Part shown: in pieces, positions 18,838 to 26,799 of the stretch | How positions within the stretch are numbered: position 1 is the stretch's first letter | How the letters are laid out: each line of letters starts with the position of its first letter | DNA from: Chitinolyticbacter meiyuanensis | Lineage (GTDB): Bacteria; Pseudomonadota; Gammaproteobacteria; Burkholderiales; Chitinibacteraceae | Length of the DNA stretch: 64,000 nucleotides | Direction: 5' to 3' | Assembly: GCF_008033135.1 (NCBI RefSeq) | Contig: NZ_CP041335.1 | Coordinates: 1,989,925 to 2,053,924 of the forward strand | Position numbers and translations under genes: made by a program | The notes under the pieces: model-generated | Databases searched by the model: none | What the model was told of the DNA's origin: nothing | The model's input: the letters and a program-made list of their open reading frames with translations, nothing else

Positions 18838-19263
18838 TCAGGCCTTCATTTTTCCGCCGTTTACCAACCAGCTGATGCCGTATTTATCGACTACGGCACC
18901 AAACTGTTCGACCCAGAAAGTCGGTTCTAGCTGCATCGTGATCTTGCCGCCATCGGCCAGCGCGTTGAAGCGGCTGGTGGCTTCTTCCACTGTGGCGTAA
19001 GTCACCGCTAGGGAGATGCCCTTGATCCCGTCATACGGCCCGCCGCAGCCTTCGATCCAGTCCGATGCCATCAGATGGTTGCCGTTGGGTAGCTCAAGGT
19101 GGGCGTGCATGATCAGGTGTCCGGCCGCTTGGGGCAGGTGTTCCGCCACCGGCGAATTGGCCACTGTCATCAGCTGCAGCTTGCCGCCGAGCGTGCTTTG
19201 GTAGAACTGCATGGCCTCAGCACAGTTGCCGTTGAAGGTGATGTAGGGGTTCAGCAGGTTCAT
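18838..19263 (-). CDS. VOC-family protein, PhnB-like
   Basis: A 141-residue vicinal-oxygen-chelate fold protein beginning MNLLNPYITFNGNCAEAMQFY, the typical PhnB/3-demethylubiquinone-methyltransferase-like signature. HAHLELPNGNHLMASD near residue 60 and FWVEQFGAVVDKYGISWLVN near the end support it. Its substrate is unknown; many relatives are linked to antibiotic or electrophile stress. ATG 19263 has GGAG upstream. It is divergent from tetR with GTGTACAC palindromes between, so the TetR protein probably controls it. Confidence 0.85.
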   Translation of the reverse strand: MNLLNPYITFNGNCAEAMQFYQSTLGGKLQLMTVANSPVAEHLPQAAGHLIMHAHLELPNGNHLMASDWIEGCGGPYDGIKGISLAVTYATVEEATSRFNALADGGKITMQLEPTFWVEQFGAVVDKYGISWLVNGGKMKA

Positions 19264-19282
19264 CGAGATCTCCAGTAGGTTG

Positions 19283-19366
19283 TCGTACACGTACCGTGAT
19301 GGGTTGGGCTTTAATGTGTACACGGTACACATAAGCTAGCATGAGATAATGGACGGTGTACACATA
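19283..19366. promoter_or_regulatory. GTGTACAC palindromes: likely TetR operators
   Basis: A perfect inverted repeat ATGTGTAC-ACG-GTACACAT lies at 19314-19332. Further half or degenerate copies are at 19283-19297 (GTACACGTAC) and 19355-19365 (GGTGTACACAT). A -10-like GATAAT (19345-19350) for tetR sits between them. The spacing suits mutual repression of both divergent genes by the TetR protein. Confidence 0.75.
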
Positions 19367-19375
19367 GGATCGACG

Positions 19376-20020
19376 ATGAGCGACACCCCAACCTCTGCTT
19401 CCCGGCGCAGCACCTACCGGCATGGCGACCTGCGCAACGCCTTGCTGGATGCGGGAATCGCGTTGGCCCGCATGGGGGGGCCGGGTGCGGTGGTGCTGCG
19501 CGAGGCGACCCGACAGGCGGGCGTGGTGCCCAATGCGGCCTATCGCCATTTCGCCAGCCGCGAGGATCTGCTGTTGGCGGTGCGGGCGTATGCATTGTCG
19601 CAGGTGGCGCGTGCGATGGAGGTGGAGCTGGCCAAGCTGCACCCGTCGGTTGGGCCGTTGCGCTACGCCCGGGACAGCGTGCGCGCTGTGGGCACGGGTT
19701 ATCTACGCTTTGCCCACGCCGAACCGGGTCTGTTCAAGACTGCGTTTTCCTCGCACGAGCAGGTCGAAGCCGATCCGGATGCGGCCAAGGCGGGTGCCAG
19801 TGGCATGAATCCGTTCGAATTGCTCAGCATGGCGCTGGATCGGCTGGCCGCCGCAGGCGGGCTGCCACCGGAACGTCGCCCTGGCGCGGAATATCTCGCG
19901 TGGTCTGCCGTGCATGGTCTGGCGCTGCTGGTGAGCGAGGGACCGCTGCATGGCTTGCCGGAAGCGACGCGTGAAGTCATCGGCCAGCGTTTGCTGGATA
20001 TGGTCGAACAGGGGCTTTGA
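19376..20020 (+). CDS. TetR-family transcriptional regulator
   Basis: A 214-residue repressor. The N-terminal HTH (about 15-62) includes AGVVPNAAYRHFASREDLLLAV, a good TetR recognition helix. The C-terminal ligand domain resembles TetR_C_33/WHG type (GTGYLRFAHAEPGLFKTAF). ATG 19376 was chosen; the ATG at 19349 lies within the operator region. It probably controls itself and the divergent VOC gene. The ligand is unknown. Confidence 0.88.
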   Translation: MSDTPTSASRRSTYRHGDLRNALLDAGIALARMGGPGAVVLREATRQAGVVPNAAYRHFASREDLLLAVRAYALSQVARAMEVELAKLHPSVGPLRYARDSVRAVGTGYLRFAHAEPGLFKTAFSSHEQVEADPDAAKAGASGMNPFELLSMALDRLAAAGGLPPERRPGAEYLAWSAVHGLALLVSEGPLHGLPEATREVIGQRLLDMVEQGL

Positions 20021-20039
20021 ACAGTCGTTGACGAAGGCG

Positions 20040-20055
20040 TGGCAGCTGGGTTGCT
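20040..20055 (+). promoter_or_regulatory. -24/-12 (sigma-54) promoter for the mgtC-like gene
   Basis: TGGCAGCTGGGTTGCT has GG and GC exactly 10 nt apart with a full TTGCT -12 box. The -12 GC is 123 nt before the mgtC start at 20178. Confidence 0.65.
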
Positions 20056-20177
20056 GCTCTCCAGGCGTTGCTGGGGCTGGCTCCCGATTGCTCCTACGGT
20101 GTCGCAAGGTGAAAAATCGCCTGCTCGTTTCGTCGTCCTCAAGCTCTGTCGTGGATTACAGCGCGATGGAGGTGCAG

Positions 20178-20678
20178 ATGGACATACTGGGATGGTCCCA
20201 ACTGGGCATGCTGGGCGAAGTGGGGCTGGCGATGGTCTTGGGGGGCTTGGTTGGCTGGGAGCGGGAAGCGGCTGCCAAGCCAGCGGGCTTGCGTACACAA
20301 ATGCTGGTGGCCGGCGCTGCAGCGCTGTTTGTCAGCTTGGCCGATGTACTGTTGGCACGGTATTACGGCCATACCCACGCGGAGATGGTGCGCTCGGACC
20401 CGATCCGTGTGCTGGAGGCCATCGTGACCGGGGTGAGCTTCCTGGGCGCCGGCACAATCTTCCGGATTTCTTCGGCAGCCACCGAGGGTGAGCAGGTCAA
20501 GGGGCTGACCACGGCGGCATCGCTGCTGATGTCGGCCGGTATCGGCGTGGCCGTTGGGCTTGCGCAGTTCGTGCTGGCGATCGGGATTGTTGTGCTCAAC
20601 CTGGTGGTGTTGTTCGGGCTGCGTCGGCTCGAGCGGCGTTTCAGTCCCCGGCGGCATGGCAAATCTGGAGATGATTAG
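20178..20678 (+). CDS. MgtC/SapB-family membrane protein
   Basis: A 166-residue inner-membrane protein with about four TM helices (around 8-25, 40-60, 83-103, 120-150) and the family motifs GGLVGWERE (residues 22-30) and KPAGLRTQML. It lacks the long soluble C-terminal domain of virulence MgtC, ending with a short basic tail. Family members influence Mg2+ limitation, acid or ATP-synthase stress. ATG 20178 has GGAGGTG 5 nt upstream. It is preceded by a -24/-12 element, making it the first gene of the stress block. Confidence 0.87.
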   Translation: MDILGWSQLGMLGEVGLAMVLGGLVGWEREAAAKPAGLRTQMLVAGAAALFVSLADVLLARYYGHTHAEMVRSDPIRVLEAIVTGVSFLGAGTIFRISSAATEGEQVKGLTTAASLLMSAGIGVAVGLAQFVLAIGIVVLNLVVLFGLRRLERRFSPRRHGKSGDD

Positions 20679-20704
20679 GTGAAGCAGTTGTAAAAGACAC
20701 CTAA

Positions 20705-20737
20705 AAACAAACCGCCTCGTACTGAGGCGGTTTGTTT
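20705..20737. terminator. Bidirectional intrinsic terminator
   Basis: A 14-bp perfect stem AAACAAACCGCCTC / GAGGCGGTTTGTTT with loop GTACT, shared by the convergent mgtC-like gene and the small exported-protein gene. Confidence 0.93.
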
Positions 20738-20751
20738 GTGCTGCGTAGGCC

Positions 20752-20943
20752 TTAGTTGGTCTGGCCCGGCGCAGCGCCCCCGCTATTGCCCTTGGTATCG
20801 GGCTCGCTGGCGGAGTGGGTGCCGGGGACCGGGGTTACCTTGCTGTGCTTGCCGCTGGTATTGGCATCGGCAGCGGAAACGCCCAGCGAAGCGGCGAGCA
20901 TGGCGCTGCCCAGGATGGCGGCGATTTGTTGGATGCGTGTCAT
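20752..20943 (-). CDS. Small exported protein, low complexity
   Basis: A 63-residue protein. The signal peptide MTRIQQIAAILGSAMLAASLGVSA probably cleaves before ADANTS. The mature part of about 38 residues is Ser/Gly/Pro/Lys-rich (SGKHSKVTPVPGTHSASEP) with no cysteine and is likely disordered in the periplasm. AAGGAG lies 9 nt before ATG 20943. It has its own -24/-12 promoter 50 nt upstream. No family recognised. Confidence 0.75.
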   Translation of the reverse strand: MTRIQQIAAILGSAMLAASLGVSAADANTSGKHSKVTPVPGTHSASEPDTKGNSGGAAPGQTN

Positions 20944-20992
20944 CTTGATGGCTCCTTTGTTAGGCAATGAAAGACATTGCGATCACACGTTC

Positions 20993-21008
20993 AGCAAGCA
21001 GCATGCCC
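20993..21008 (-). promoter_or_regulatory. -24/-12 promoter for the small exported protein
   Basis: On the minus strand GGGCATGCTGCTTGCT, with GG-N10-GC spacing and TTGCT. The -12 GC is about 50 nt before the start at 20943. It is nearly identical to the element before the SDR gene (GGGCATGCCCGTTGCT). Confidence 0.72.
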
Positions 21009-21091
21009 AACCGACCAGGCGGATGGCCCGTGGAGGCTCAAGCTGCTTGACTGGGTGTCCAGTTCCCAATGCAGTTTTTGCCACACGGTAT

Positions 21092-21955
21092 TCACCCGTT
21101 TACCACTTCACCACCATTCGGATGCAGCACTTGGCCGGCCATGAAGCTTGAATCGGCACTGGCGAGGAACACATAGGCCGGGGCGATCTCGTCGGGTTGG
21201 CCGGGGCGCTTCATCGGGGCGTGGCTGCCGAACTTTTTTACTTCCTCGGCGCTGAAGGTCGAGGGGATCAGCGGTGTCCAGACCGGACCGGGCGCAACGG
21301 CATTCACCCGGATCTCGTCGTCGATCAGTGCCTTGGCAAGTGAACGGGTGAACGACACCACCGCGCCCTTGGTGGCCGAGTAATCGAGCAGCTTTTCATG
21401 GCCGCGGTATGCGGTCACCGAGGTGGTGTTGATGATGCGCCCCCCGCCCTTCAAGTGCGGCAGCGCCGCGCGCACCAAGTGGAACATGGCGAAGACGTTG
21501 GTCTGGAAGGTGCGCAAGAGCTGGCTGCTGCTGATGTCCTCGATCGAGGACTGCGGATGTTGCTCGCCGGCATTGTTCACCAGGATGTCGAGCCCTTTGA
21601 GCTCCGAGATGGTCAGCGCCACCGCTTCCCCACAGAACGCCTCGTCGGCGATGTCGCCCTTGATCAGGATGCAGCGCCGGCCGCAGTCGGTGATCAGCTG
21701 GCGGGTCTTGGCGGCATCTTCATCCTCGGCGAGGTAGACCACGGCGACGTCGGCGCCTTCCTTGGCGAATGCCACGGCCACCGCGCGACCGATGCCGCTG
21801 TCGCCGCCGGTCACCAGTGCCACTTCGCCTTCGAGCTTACCGCTGCCGCGGTACGCTGCCATCTCCGATTCCGGCGGCGGCTGCATCTGCGCCTCGATAC
21901 CAGGCTGCTGATCCTGGTGTTGCGGGGGAAGGGTGGCGGTGGCGGGTTGATTCAT
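21092..21955 (-). CDS. SDR-family oxidoreductase, YghA / general-stress type
   Basis: A 287-residue NAD(P)-dependent short-chain dehydrogenase with the 40-residue Gln/Pro-rich N-terminal extension typical of YghA/GSP39-like SDRs (PPPESEMAAYRGSGKL). It has the Rossmann motif TGGDSGIGRA, NNAG, and the catalytic Ser-Tyr-Lys in NTTSVTAYRGHEKLLDYSATKGA. Relatives belong to general stress regulons; the natural substrate is uncertain. ATG 21955 is preferred over an upstream frame extension. A -24/-12 element stands 71 nt upstream. Confidence 0.9.
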   Translation of the reverse strand: MNQPATATLPPQHQDQQPGIEAQMQPPPESEMAAYRGSGKLEGEVALVTGGDSGIGRAVAVAFAKEGADVAVVYLAEDEDAAKTRQLITDCGRRCILIKGDIADEAFCGEAVALTISELKGLDILVNNAGEQHPQSSIEDISSSQLLRTFQTNVFAMFHLVRAALPHLKGGGRIINTTSVTAYRGHEKLLDYSATKGAVVSFTRSLAKALIDDEIRVNAVAPGPVWTPLIPSTFSAEEVKKFGSHAPMKRPGQPDEIAPAYVFLASADSSFMAGQVLHPNGGEVVNG

Positions 21956-22025
21956 GGCGGGCTCCGTGGTGTAGGTCTCGGCCGGCCTGCCGGGCATCGC
22001 CCGGCGCGACCGACCTTCACTACAC

Positions 22026-22041
22026 AGCAACGGGCATGCCC
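22026..22041 (-). promoter_or_regulatory. -24/-12 promoter for the SDR gene
   Basis: Minus-strand GGGCATGCCCGTTGCT, 71 nt before the start at 21955. It sits between the SDR gene and the end of the activator gene, so the SDR need not depend on read-through. Confidence 0.7.
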
Positions 22042-22048
22042 GCCTGGA

Positions 22049-23185
22049 TTAGGCGTAGTTGGCGGCGTTGATCACGTTGTCGTCGTCGTTGATAGAGGTA
22101 CCGAACTGTTGGGCCAGTTGGCGCGCTTTGTCCGAGGAATAGCTGTTGAGCCGGTTGTAGATGGTCTTGAGGCTCACGCCGAGCGCCTCGGCCGCACGGC
22201 GCTTGTTGCCCTGGAAGCGCGCCAGCGTGGCAAAGATCAGCTGTTGTTCCACTTCCTCCAGCGGGGTGCCGATCTCGAATTGCATGCAATTGCCATTCAC
22301 CACGGCATCGCAGCGCTTGAGCGGCGCCAGCGTATCGATTTCCACTGCTTCGTCCGACAGGATGTAGGCGCGCTGGATGCAGTTCTTCAGCTCGCGCACG
22401 TTGCCCGGCCAGGCGTGGCTGGCCAGGCGCTCGGCTACATCGGCGGCGAACTGCTTGTCGGTGCTGTATTGCGAATTGAGATCGTCGAGGAAGTGCTGGG
22501 CCAACAGCATCACGTCGTCAGCACGCTCGCGCAACGGCGGCAACACCACCGGAAACACGGCCAGCCGGTACATCAGATCCTCGCGCAGATGGCCGCTGCG
22601 CACGGCTTCGAGCGGTTCGCGGTTGGTGGCGGCAAGGATGCGGGCATTGCAGGCGATCTCGCGATCGCCGCCTACCCGGGTGAGCACGCCGGTTTCCAGC
22701 ACGCGCAGCAAACGCACCTGCAGCTCGATCGGCATCTCGGTGATCTCGTCGAGGAACAGCGTGCCGCCCTGGGCGCGTTCAAAAAAGCCTTGGTGAGTAC
22801 GGCTGGCACCGGTAAAGGCGCCTTTCTCGTAGCCGAACAATTCGGCTTCCACCAGCGTGGCGGGCAAGGCACCGCAATTGACCGCAATGAAGGGGGCGTC
22901 GGCGCGGGCGCTCATTTCGTGCACGGTCTGTGCGATCAACTCCTTGCCGCAGCCGCTCTCACCGATGATGAGCACCGACATATCGCTGGGCGCCACGCGC
23001 TCAACTAGGCGGAATACTTCTTGCATCGGCGCGGAGGAACCATAGAGGCGACCGAAGCGGCTGGCGTCGCTGTCCCGTTGCGGAATCGGCTTGGCCGCGG
23101 GTTCGGCCCGGGCTTCTCCGCGGCTGAACGAATAGAGCGTGGGCATCGAAGGATGGGCCGACTCGTGGCGGATGGTCTCGAACAT
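22049..23185 (-). CDS. Sigma-54 interaction activator (enhancer-binding protein) without receiver
   Basis: A 378-residue bacterial enhancer-binding protein. A short N-terminal region (1-55) has no REC, GAF or PAS domain. The AAA+ domain (about 58-290) has Walker A GESGCGKE, the sigma-54 contact loop GAFTGA, Walker [10 protein letters not shown] and the sensor [10 protein letters not shown] Fis-type HTH near 325-350 ([24 protein letters not shown]) is followed by an Asp/Asn-rich tail. With no sensory domain it may be constitutive or controlled by a partner protein or its own level. It lies 1.9 kb from the sigma-54 paralogue gene and is the obvious activator for the many -24/-12 promoters around it. 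No -24/-12 element was found before this gene. Confidence 0.93.
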   Translation of the reverse strand: MFETIRHESAHPSMPTLYSFSRGEARAEPAAKPIPQRDSDASRFGRLYGSSAPMQEVFRLVERVAPSDMSVLIIGESGCGKELIAQTVHEMSARADAPFIAVNCGALPATLVEAELFGYEKGAFTGASRTHQGFFERAQGGTLFLDEITEMPIELQVRLLRVLETGVLTRVGGDREIACNARILAATNREPLEAVRSGHLREDLMYRLAVFPVVLPPLRERADDVMLLAQHFLDDLNSQYSTDKQFAADVAERLASHAWPGNVRELKNCIQRAYILSDEAVEIDTLAPLKRCDAVVNGNCMQFEIGTPLEEVEQQLIFATLARFQGNKRRAAEALGVSLKTIYNRLNSYSSDKARQLAQQFGTSINDDDNVINAANYA

Positions 23186-23713
23186 GGCGTGCTCCCGGCA
23201 GGCATATGGGTTCCATCCTAGTGGGCTCAGTTTTCGGGTCAATGCAGCAAAGGGGAAAGCCATCGCCGGACAACTCCTACAGCAGCAGAAATTTCTGATA
23301 TTCCATTGGTTTTTGCTGTCGTTGTGAGAAAGCATATGGATGGAGCCGTAGTGCGACATCGCGGCAGTTGGCTGCTTTCCGGCAGCAGGCCCATGCAAAC
23401 CCGGCAGGCGTGGATGCGCTTCGCTTGCTTGAGCTGACGCGATCGTGACTTGTGCGGCGCAGCAGAAGTTGCGGTCCGAAATTGCCTTGCCAGCGATGCG
23501 TGTGGTGTCAGGCTTTGCAAGCACGGAGTGGCCTTGGTTGCTGCTCGGCATCGATCGGCCTGGAGGAATTACGCGGGTGGGAGGCCTGAATTACACGGGT
23601 TTTTGCGATGGTCTGCCGGGCGGTGGCGCAGGGTGTGCAAAGCGCTGCAAGTTTTACCAGTTCGCTGGTTTGGCGGCAGGGCCGCGAGCGCCGCAATGTG
23701 CTGATTTGCGCGC

Positions 23714-23729
23714 GGGTACACCGTTTGCT
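23714..23729 (+). promoter_or_regulatory. -24/-12 promoter for the Gln/Gly-rich protein gene
   Basis: GGGTACACCGTTTGCT with correct GG-N10-GC spacing and TTTGCT, 83 nt before ATG 23812. A second, weaker candidate TGGCGCAGGGTGTGCA is at 23624-23639. The rest of the 626-bp gap 23186-23811 holds no gene that I can support. Confidence 0.6.
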
Positions 23730-23811
23730 GCTAGCGAAGCGGCCGGTGGCGACGCGTGCCGCACGTGGTCTGCCACCTGTTTTTCCCAAATCAGTTGAGA
23801 GAGGAATCACG

Positions 23812-25032
23812 ATGACACAGCACAGCTATCCCGAGCGCAACCAGGGCAATCAATCGCGCGAGCAGAATTATGGGCGCTACGGCCAGGGCGACGATCGGGA
23901 TTTCCAATCGGATACCCGGGAATCCCGCCCGGCACATGACCAGTATGGCGGCCGGCCGTCGGAAGAATACGGCAGCTACTATCCGGCCAGCGGCACCCAG
24001 TATCAGGGCGGCGCCAACCCGCAAGGCTATGCCGGCGGTGAAGGCGGCCGCGAGTATCAGGGCGGCTACCGCGCCAACCAGGTGGGCCAGGGCCAGCAAG
24101 GGGGCCAGGGTTATGGTCAGAACTATCAGAGCAGCCAAGGCGTGAGCGGCCAGCAAGGGCAACAGGGCGGCTATCAGGGCCATTACGGCGCTGCGGGCGA
24201 GCAATGGAATCAAGGCCAGCGCGGCCAGGGTTTCCAAGGCGGTTACGGTCAGCAGGGTCAGCGTGATTTCCAGGGTGGCCAAGGCGGTTACGGTAGTCAG
24301 CAAGGCAGCTACGGCCAGCAGAGTGGTCAGGGTTTCCAAGGTGGCCAAGGCAGCTATGGTCAGCAGGGCGGCCAAGGCTTCCAAGGTGGTCAGGGCAACC
24401 AGGGTGGTCATGGCCAGCAATGGGGCCAAGGTCAGCAAGGTGGGCAGGGTGGTTATGGCCAGGGCGGCCACCAAAGCAGCCAGTTCGCCTCGCACCAGGG
24501 CCAGCAAGGCGGCTTCGATCAGCAGCGCGGCTATGGCCAAGGCCAGTCGGGCTTTGCCTCGCAGGGCTATGGCAGCCAAAGTGGCTTCCAGAACAATCCG
24601 CCCTACGGCGGCTCACAAGGCAGCCAGGGCTATGGCCAGCAGGGCGAGCAAGGTTCGCGCGGCTCCCGCCATCTGGACCCGCACTACAGCCAGTGGCGCG
24701 AACAGCAGATCCGTCAGCTCGACGACGACTACGACCGCTGGAGCCAGGAGCGCTACGGCAAGTTCTCGGATGAATTCGAGCAATGGCGCAACAAGCACCG
24801 CGACCAGCAATCCGATCAGCAATCGGGGCTGCAGGCCGGGCAGTCGGCTGGCCAGCAGCAGTCGGGCCAGACGCTGGGCCGTAGCGGCGAGGCCGGTGGT
24901 TCGCGCATCGGCGAGAGCAGCAATGCGTCGGCCTCCACCCGCAGTGCCACGGCTGCCGGCACTACCGGAACCACTACCGGTAACCTTGGTAGCGAGCAGG
25001 ACAGCAGCAAGGTGCGCAACAAGAACAGCTGA
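23812..25032 (+). CDS. Gln/Gly-rich repeat protein with conserved C-terminal domain
   Basis: A 406-residue hydrophilic protein. Residues about 50-285 are almost entirely Gly, Gln, Ser, Tyr and Phe in degenerate repeats of the type GQGFQGGQGSYGQQ. A compact C-terminal segment (about 288-340, SRHLDPHYSQWREQQIRQLDDDYDRW and KFSDEFEQWRNKH) resembles a short domain I have seen at the end of other Gln/Gly-rich stress proteins; this is memory, not a search. A Ser/Thr/Gly tail follows. There is no signal peptide. The composition is prion-like and could phase-separate. GAGAGGAATCACG precedes the ATG. It is divergent from the activator gene and convergent with rpoN2, sharing a terminator. Confidence 0.85.
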   Translation: MTQHSYPERNQGNQSREQNYGRYGQGDDRDFQSDTRESRPAHDQYGGRPSEEYGSYYPASGTQYQGGANPQGYAGGEGGREYQGGYRANQVGQGQQGGQGYGQNYQSSQGVSGQQGQQGGYQGHYGAAGEQWNQGQRGQGFQGGYGQQGQRDFQGGQGGYGSQQGSYGQQSGQGFQGGQGSYGQQGGQGFQGGQGNQGGHGQQWGQGQQGGQGGYGQGGHQSSQFASHQGQQGGFDQQRGYGQGQSGFASQGYGSQSGFQNNPPYGGSQGSQGYGQQGEQGSRGSRHLDPHYSQWREQQIRQLDDDYDRWSQERYGKFSDEFEQWRNKHRDQQSDQQSGLQAGQSAGQQQSGQTLGRSGEAGGSRIGESSNASASTRSATAAGTTGTTTGNLGSEQDSSKVRNKNS

Positions 25033-25054
25033 TCGCCCGATCAGCTGGACGAAG

Positions 25055-25083
25055 CACGCCACCCTCGGGTGGCGTGTTTTCTT
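25055..25083 (+). terminator. Intrinsic terminator
   Basis: Stem CACGCCACC / GGTGGCGTG with a CTCG loop, followed by TTTTCTTT, 22 bp after the Gln/Gly-rich gene. Confidence 0.9.
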
Positions 25084-25091
25084 TGGTGGGA

Positions 25092-26480
25092 TCAGGCGTG
25101 CAGCCGCCGTTGCTCCACCGAGGGGATGTTCATCAGCTGGCGATACTTGGTGACGGTGCGGCGTGCCACCTTCAGCCCCTGCTGCTGCAGCAGTCGGGTG
25201 ATCTCGGCATCCGAATGCGGCGCATGCGCCGCTTCGGTCTGGATCATCTTGCGGATCGCTTCGCGGATTGCGGTGGTGGAGCACTGGCTACCCTGCCGGG
25301 TGCTGAGTCCGCGCGAGAACAGGTACTTGAGTTCGAACACGCCGAATGGTGTCGCCATGTACTTGTTGTTGGTGGCGCGCGATACGGTCGATTCGTGCAG
25401 CTCCAGCGCTTCGGCGATGTCCTTCAGCCCCAGCGGCTGCATCGCGAGGATGCCGTGCTCGAAGAAATACTGCTGCCGGTCCACCAGTGCCTGCGCCACC
25501 CGCAGAATGGTGAAAAAGCGTTGCTCCAGGTTGCGTACGGTCCAGCGTGCTTCCTGCAAATGGGTGGCGAGATCGCCATGGTGCGATTCGCGATGGCGCG
25601 CGAACAGCTCCGCATAGTGCTGGTTCACCTTCAGCCGCGGCACCACCGCAGGGTTCAGCATCGCCGCCCAGCCATCGCGCGTGCGGTGTACCAGGATATC
25701 GGGCGTGAGGTAGCCGGCGGTATGTTCGCCAAAGGCCCAGCCTGGCCGCGGATCGAGCTGACGGATCAACTGTGCCGCCGCCTCGGCTTCGCCGGGCGAG
25801 CAGCCCATGGCCTGCGCTACGCCGACGATGTCGCGCACGGCCAGCCGCTGGAATGCCTCGTCGATGATGCGGCCGGCGAGCAGGCTGCACGGGCTTTCCG
25901 GCAGCGCGGCAAGCTGCAGCGAGATGCACTCGGCCACATCACGACAGGCCACCCCGGTGGGCTCGAACGACTGCACCAGCCGCAGCGCGTACTGCATCTC
26001 ATCGGGCTCGACGGGCGGATTCAATGACAGCAAGCCGGCCAGCTCGTCCAGCCCCACGCGCAGATAGCCGTCGTCATCGAGTGCCTCGATCACCAGCGCC
26101 ACCAGCAGCAGGTCGCGCTCGGAAAGGTTCATTACATTGAGCTGCTGATGCAGATGCTGCTGCAACGTGACGCCGGCACAGGTGAGGTCGAGCAGATCCA
26201 GCCCGCCTTCCACCCCGGCGGAAGGCTTGCCGTTGCCCCATGGTTCCGGATCGGGCAGCGGTTCCGGCATGGCTTCCGCGTGCTCCGTGGCCGCTGTTTC
26301 TGCCTCGGCCTGCGGTTCATGCGCGTCGTCGAGCTCCAGAAAGGGATTGAGCGACAACAGGTCGCGCAGCTCCTGGGTGAAATCTTGGGTGGAGAGCTGG
26401 AGTAGCCGCACCGCCTGTTGCAGGCGCGGGGTGAGGGTCTGGTGCTGTTGGTGTTCGAGAAACATTTCCGGCCGACTCAT
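25092..26480 (-). CDS. rpoN2: RNA polymerase sigma-54 factor paralogue
   Basis: A 462-residue full-length sigma-54. Region I is Gln/Leu-rich (MFLEHQQHQTLTPRLQQAVRLLQL, about 6-29), followed by an acidic region II (about 50-90), the core-binding and central HTH region, and the RpoN box ARRTVTKYR (canonical fifth residue Ala instead of Thr). Its location beside an activator and within a stress/EPS block, not next to the usual lptB-hpf-ptsN genes, suggests a second rpoN copy; the symbol rpoN2 is my label and a primary copy elsewhere is assumed. The start at 26480 is fixed by the -24/-12 promoter 93 nt upstream, which overlaps any longer frame. Confidence 0.92.
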   Translation of the reverse strand: MSRPEMFLEHQQHQTLTPRLQQAVRLLQLSTQDFTQELRDLLSLNPFLELDDAHEPQAEAETAATEHAEAMPEPLPDPEPWGNGKPSAGVEGGLDLLDLTCAGVTLQQHLHQQLNVMNLSERDLLLVALVIEALDDDGYLRVGLDELAGLLSLNPPVEPDEMQYALRLVQSFEPTGVACRDVAECISLQLAALPESPCSLLAGRIIDEAFQRLAVRDIVGVAQAMGCSPGEAEAAAQLIRQLDPRPGWAFGEHTAGYLTPDILVHRTRDGWAAMLNPAVVPRLKVNQHYAELFARHRESHHGDLATHLQEARWTVRNLEQRFFTILRVAQALVDRQQYFFEHGILAMQPLGLKDIAEALELHESTVSRATNNKYMATPFGVFELKYLFSRGLSTRQGSQCSTTAIREAIRKMIQTEAAHAPHSDAEITRLLQQQGLKVARRTVTKYRQLMNIPSVEQRRLHA

Positions 26481-26572
26481 GACGGCAATCCGGGCTGAAC
26501 GGGGGCCGCGTGGGGGCGGCGAGGGGATGGCAAAGGCATGCGCTTCCTTGCAAGGCAACGGGTGCATGTCCA

Positions 26573-26588
26573 TGCAAGGGTTGTGCCA
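26573..26588 (-). promoter_or_regulatory. -24/-12 promoter for rpoN2 (consensus match)
   Basis: Minus-strand TGGCACAACCCTTGCA, a match to the TGGCAC-N5-TTGCW consensus at every fixed position. The -12 GC is 93 nt before the rpoN2 start. It implies positive autoregulation of the sigma factor gene. Confidence 0.85.
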
Positions 26589-26710
26589 AGCGGCAGGCGG
26601 CGCAGGCAGGGGCAATGACCGGCGCGATATGCGGGTGAGGGATGCAGTTTTTACAAATTACGGTAATTCGTGCCGCACACGGGAACGCGGTGCGGGCGGC
26701 CAGGCAAGGC

Positions 26711-26726
26711 TGGACGGGGCGATGCA
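26711..26726 (+). promoter_or_regulatory. -24/-12 promoter candidate for the DUF2383 gene
   Basis: TGGACGGGGCGATGCA has GG-N10-GC spacing with TGCA, 74 nt before ATG 26800. It is weaker than most in the set (GATGC instead of TTGC) and is divergent from the rpoN2 promoter. Confidence 0.5.
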
Positions 26727-26799
26727 GCCGGTACGCAATTTGCTCGACGTGTCGCAAGGCCGCAGGGCCGCTTCTTCCCCCAGCCAAGGAGCACACAGC

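Noticed and set aside
15840..20000. A right attachment-site copy of the tmRNA 3' end
   Set aside because: I searched by eye for the terminal CGGCTCCACCA block downstream and found none in the window.
21398..23008. A 536-codon plus-strand frame opposite the SDR and activator genes
   Set aside because: Low-complexity His/Gly/Arg composition typical of antisense frames; both minus-strand genes are well supported.
23186..23560. A -24/-12 promoter for the activator gene
   Set aside because: Near-matches such as AGCAAAGGGGAAAGCC have the GG and GC one base too far apart, so none is claimed.
24090..24660. Regular repeats that might suggest a CRISPR-like array
   Set aside because: They are degenerate codon repeats in an open reading frame (Gly/Gln), without spacers of equal length.
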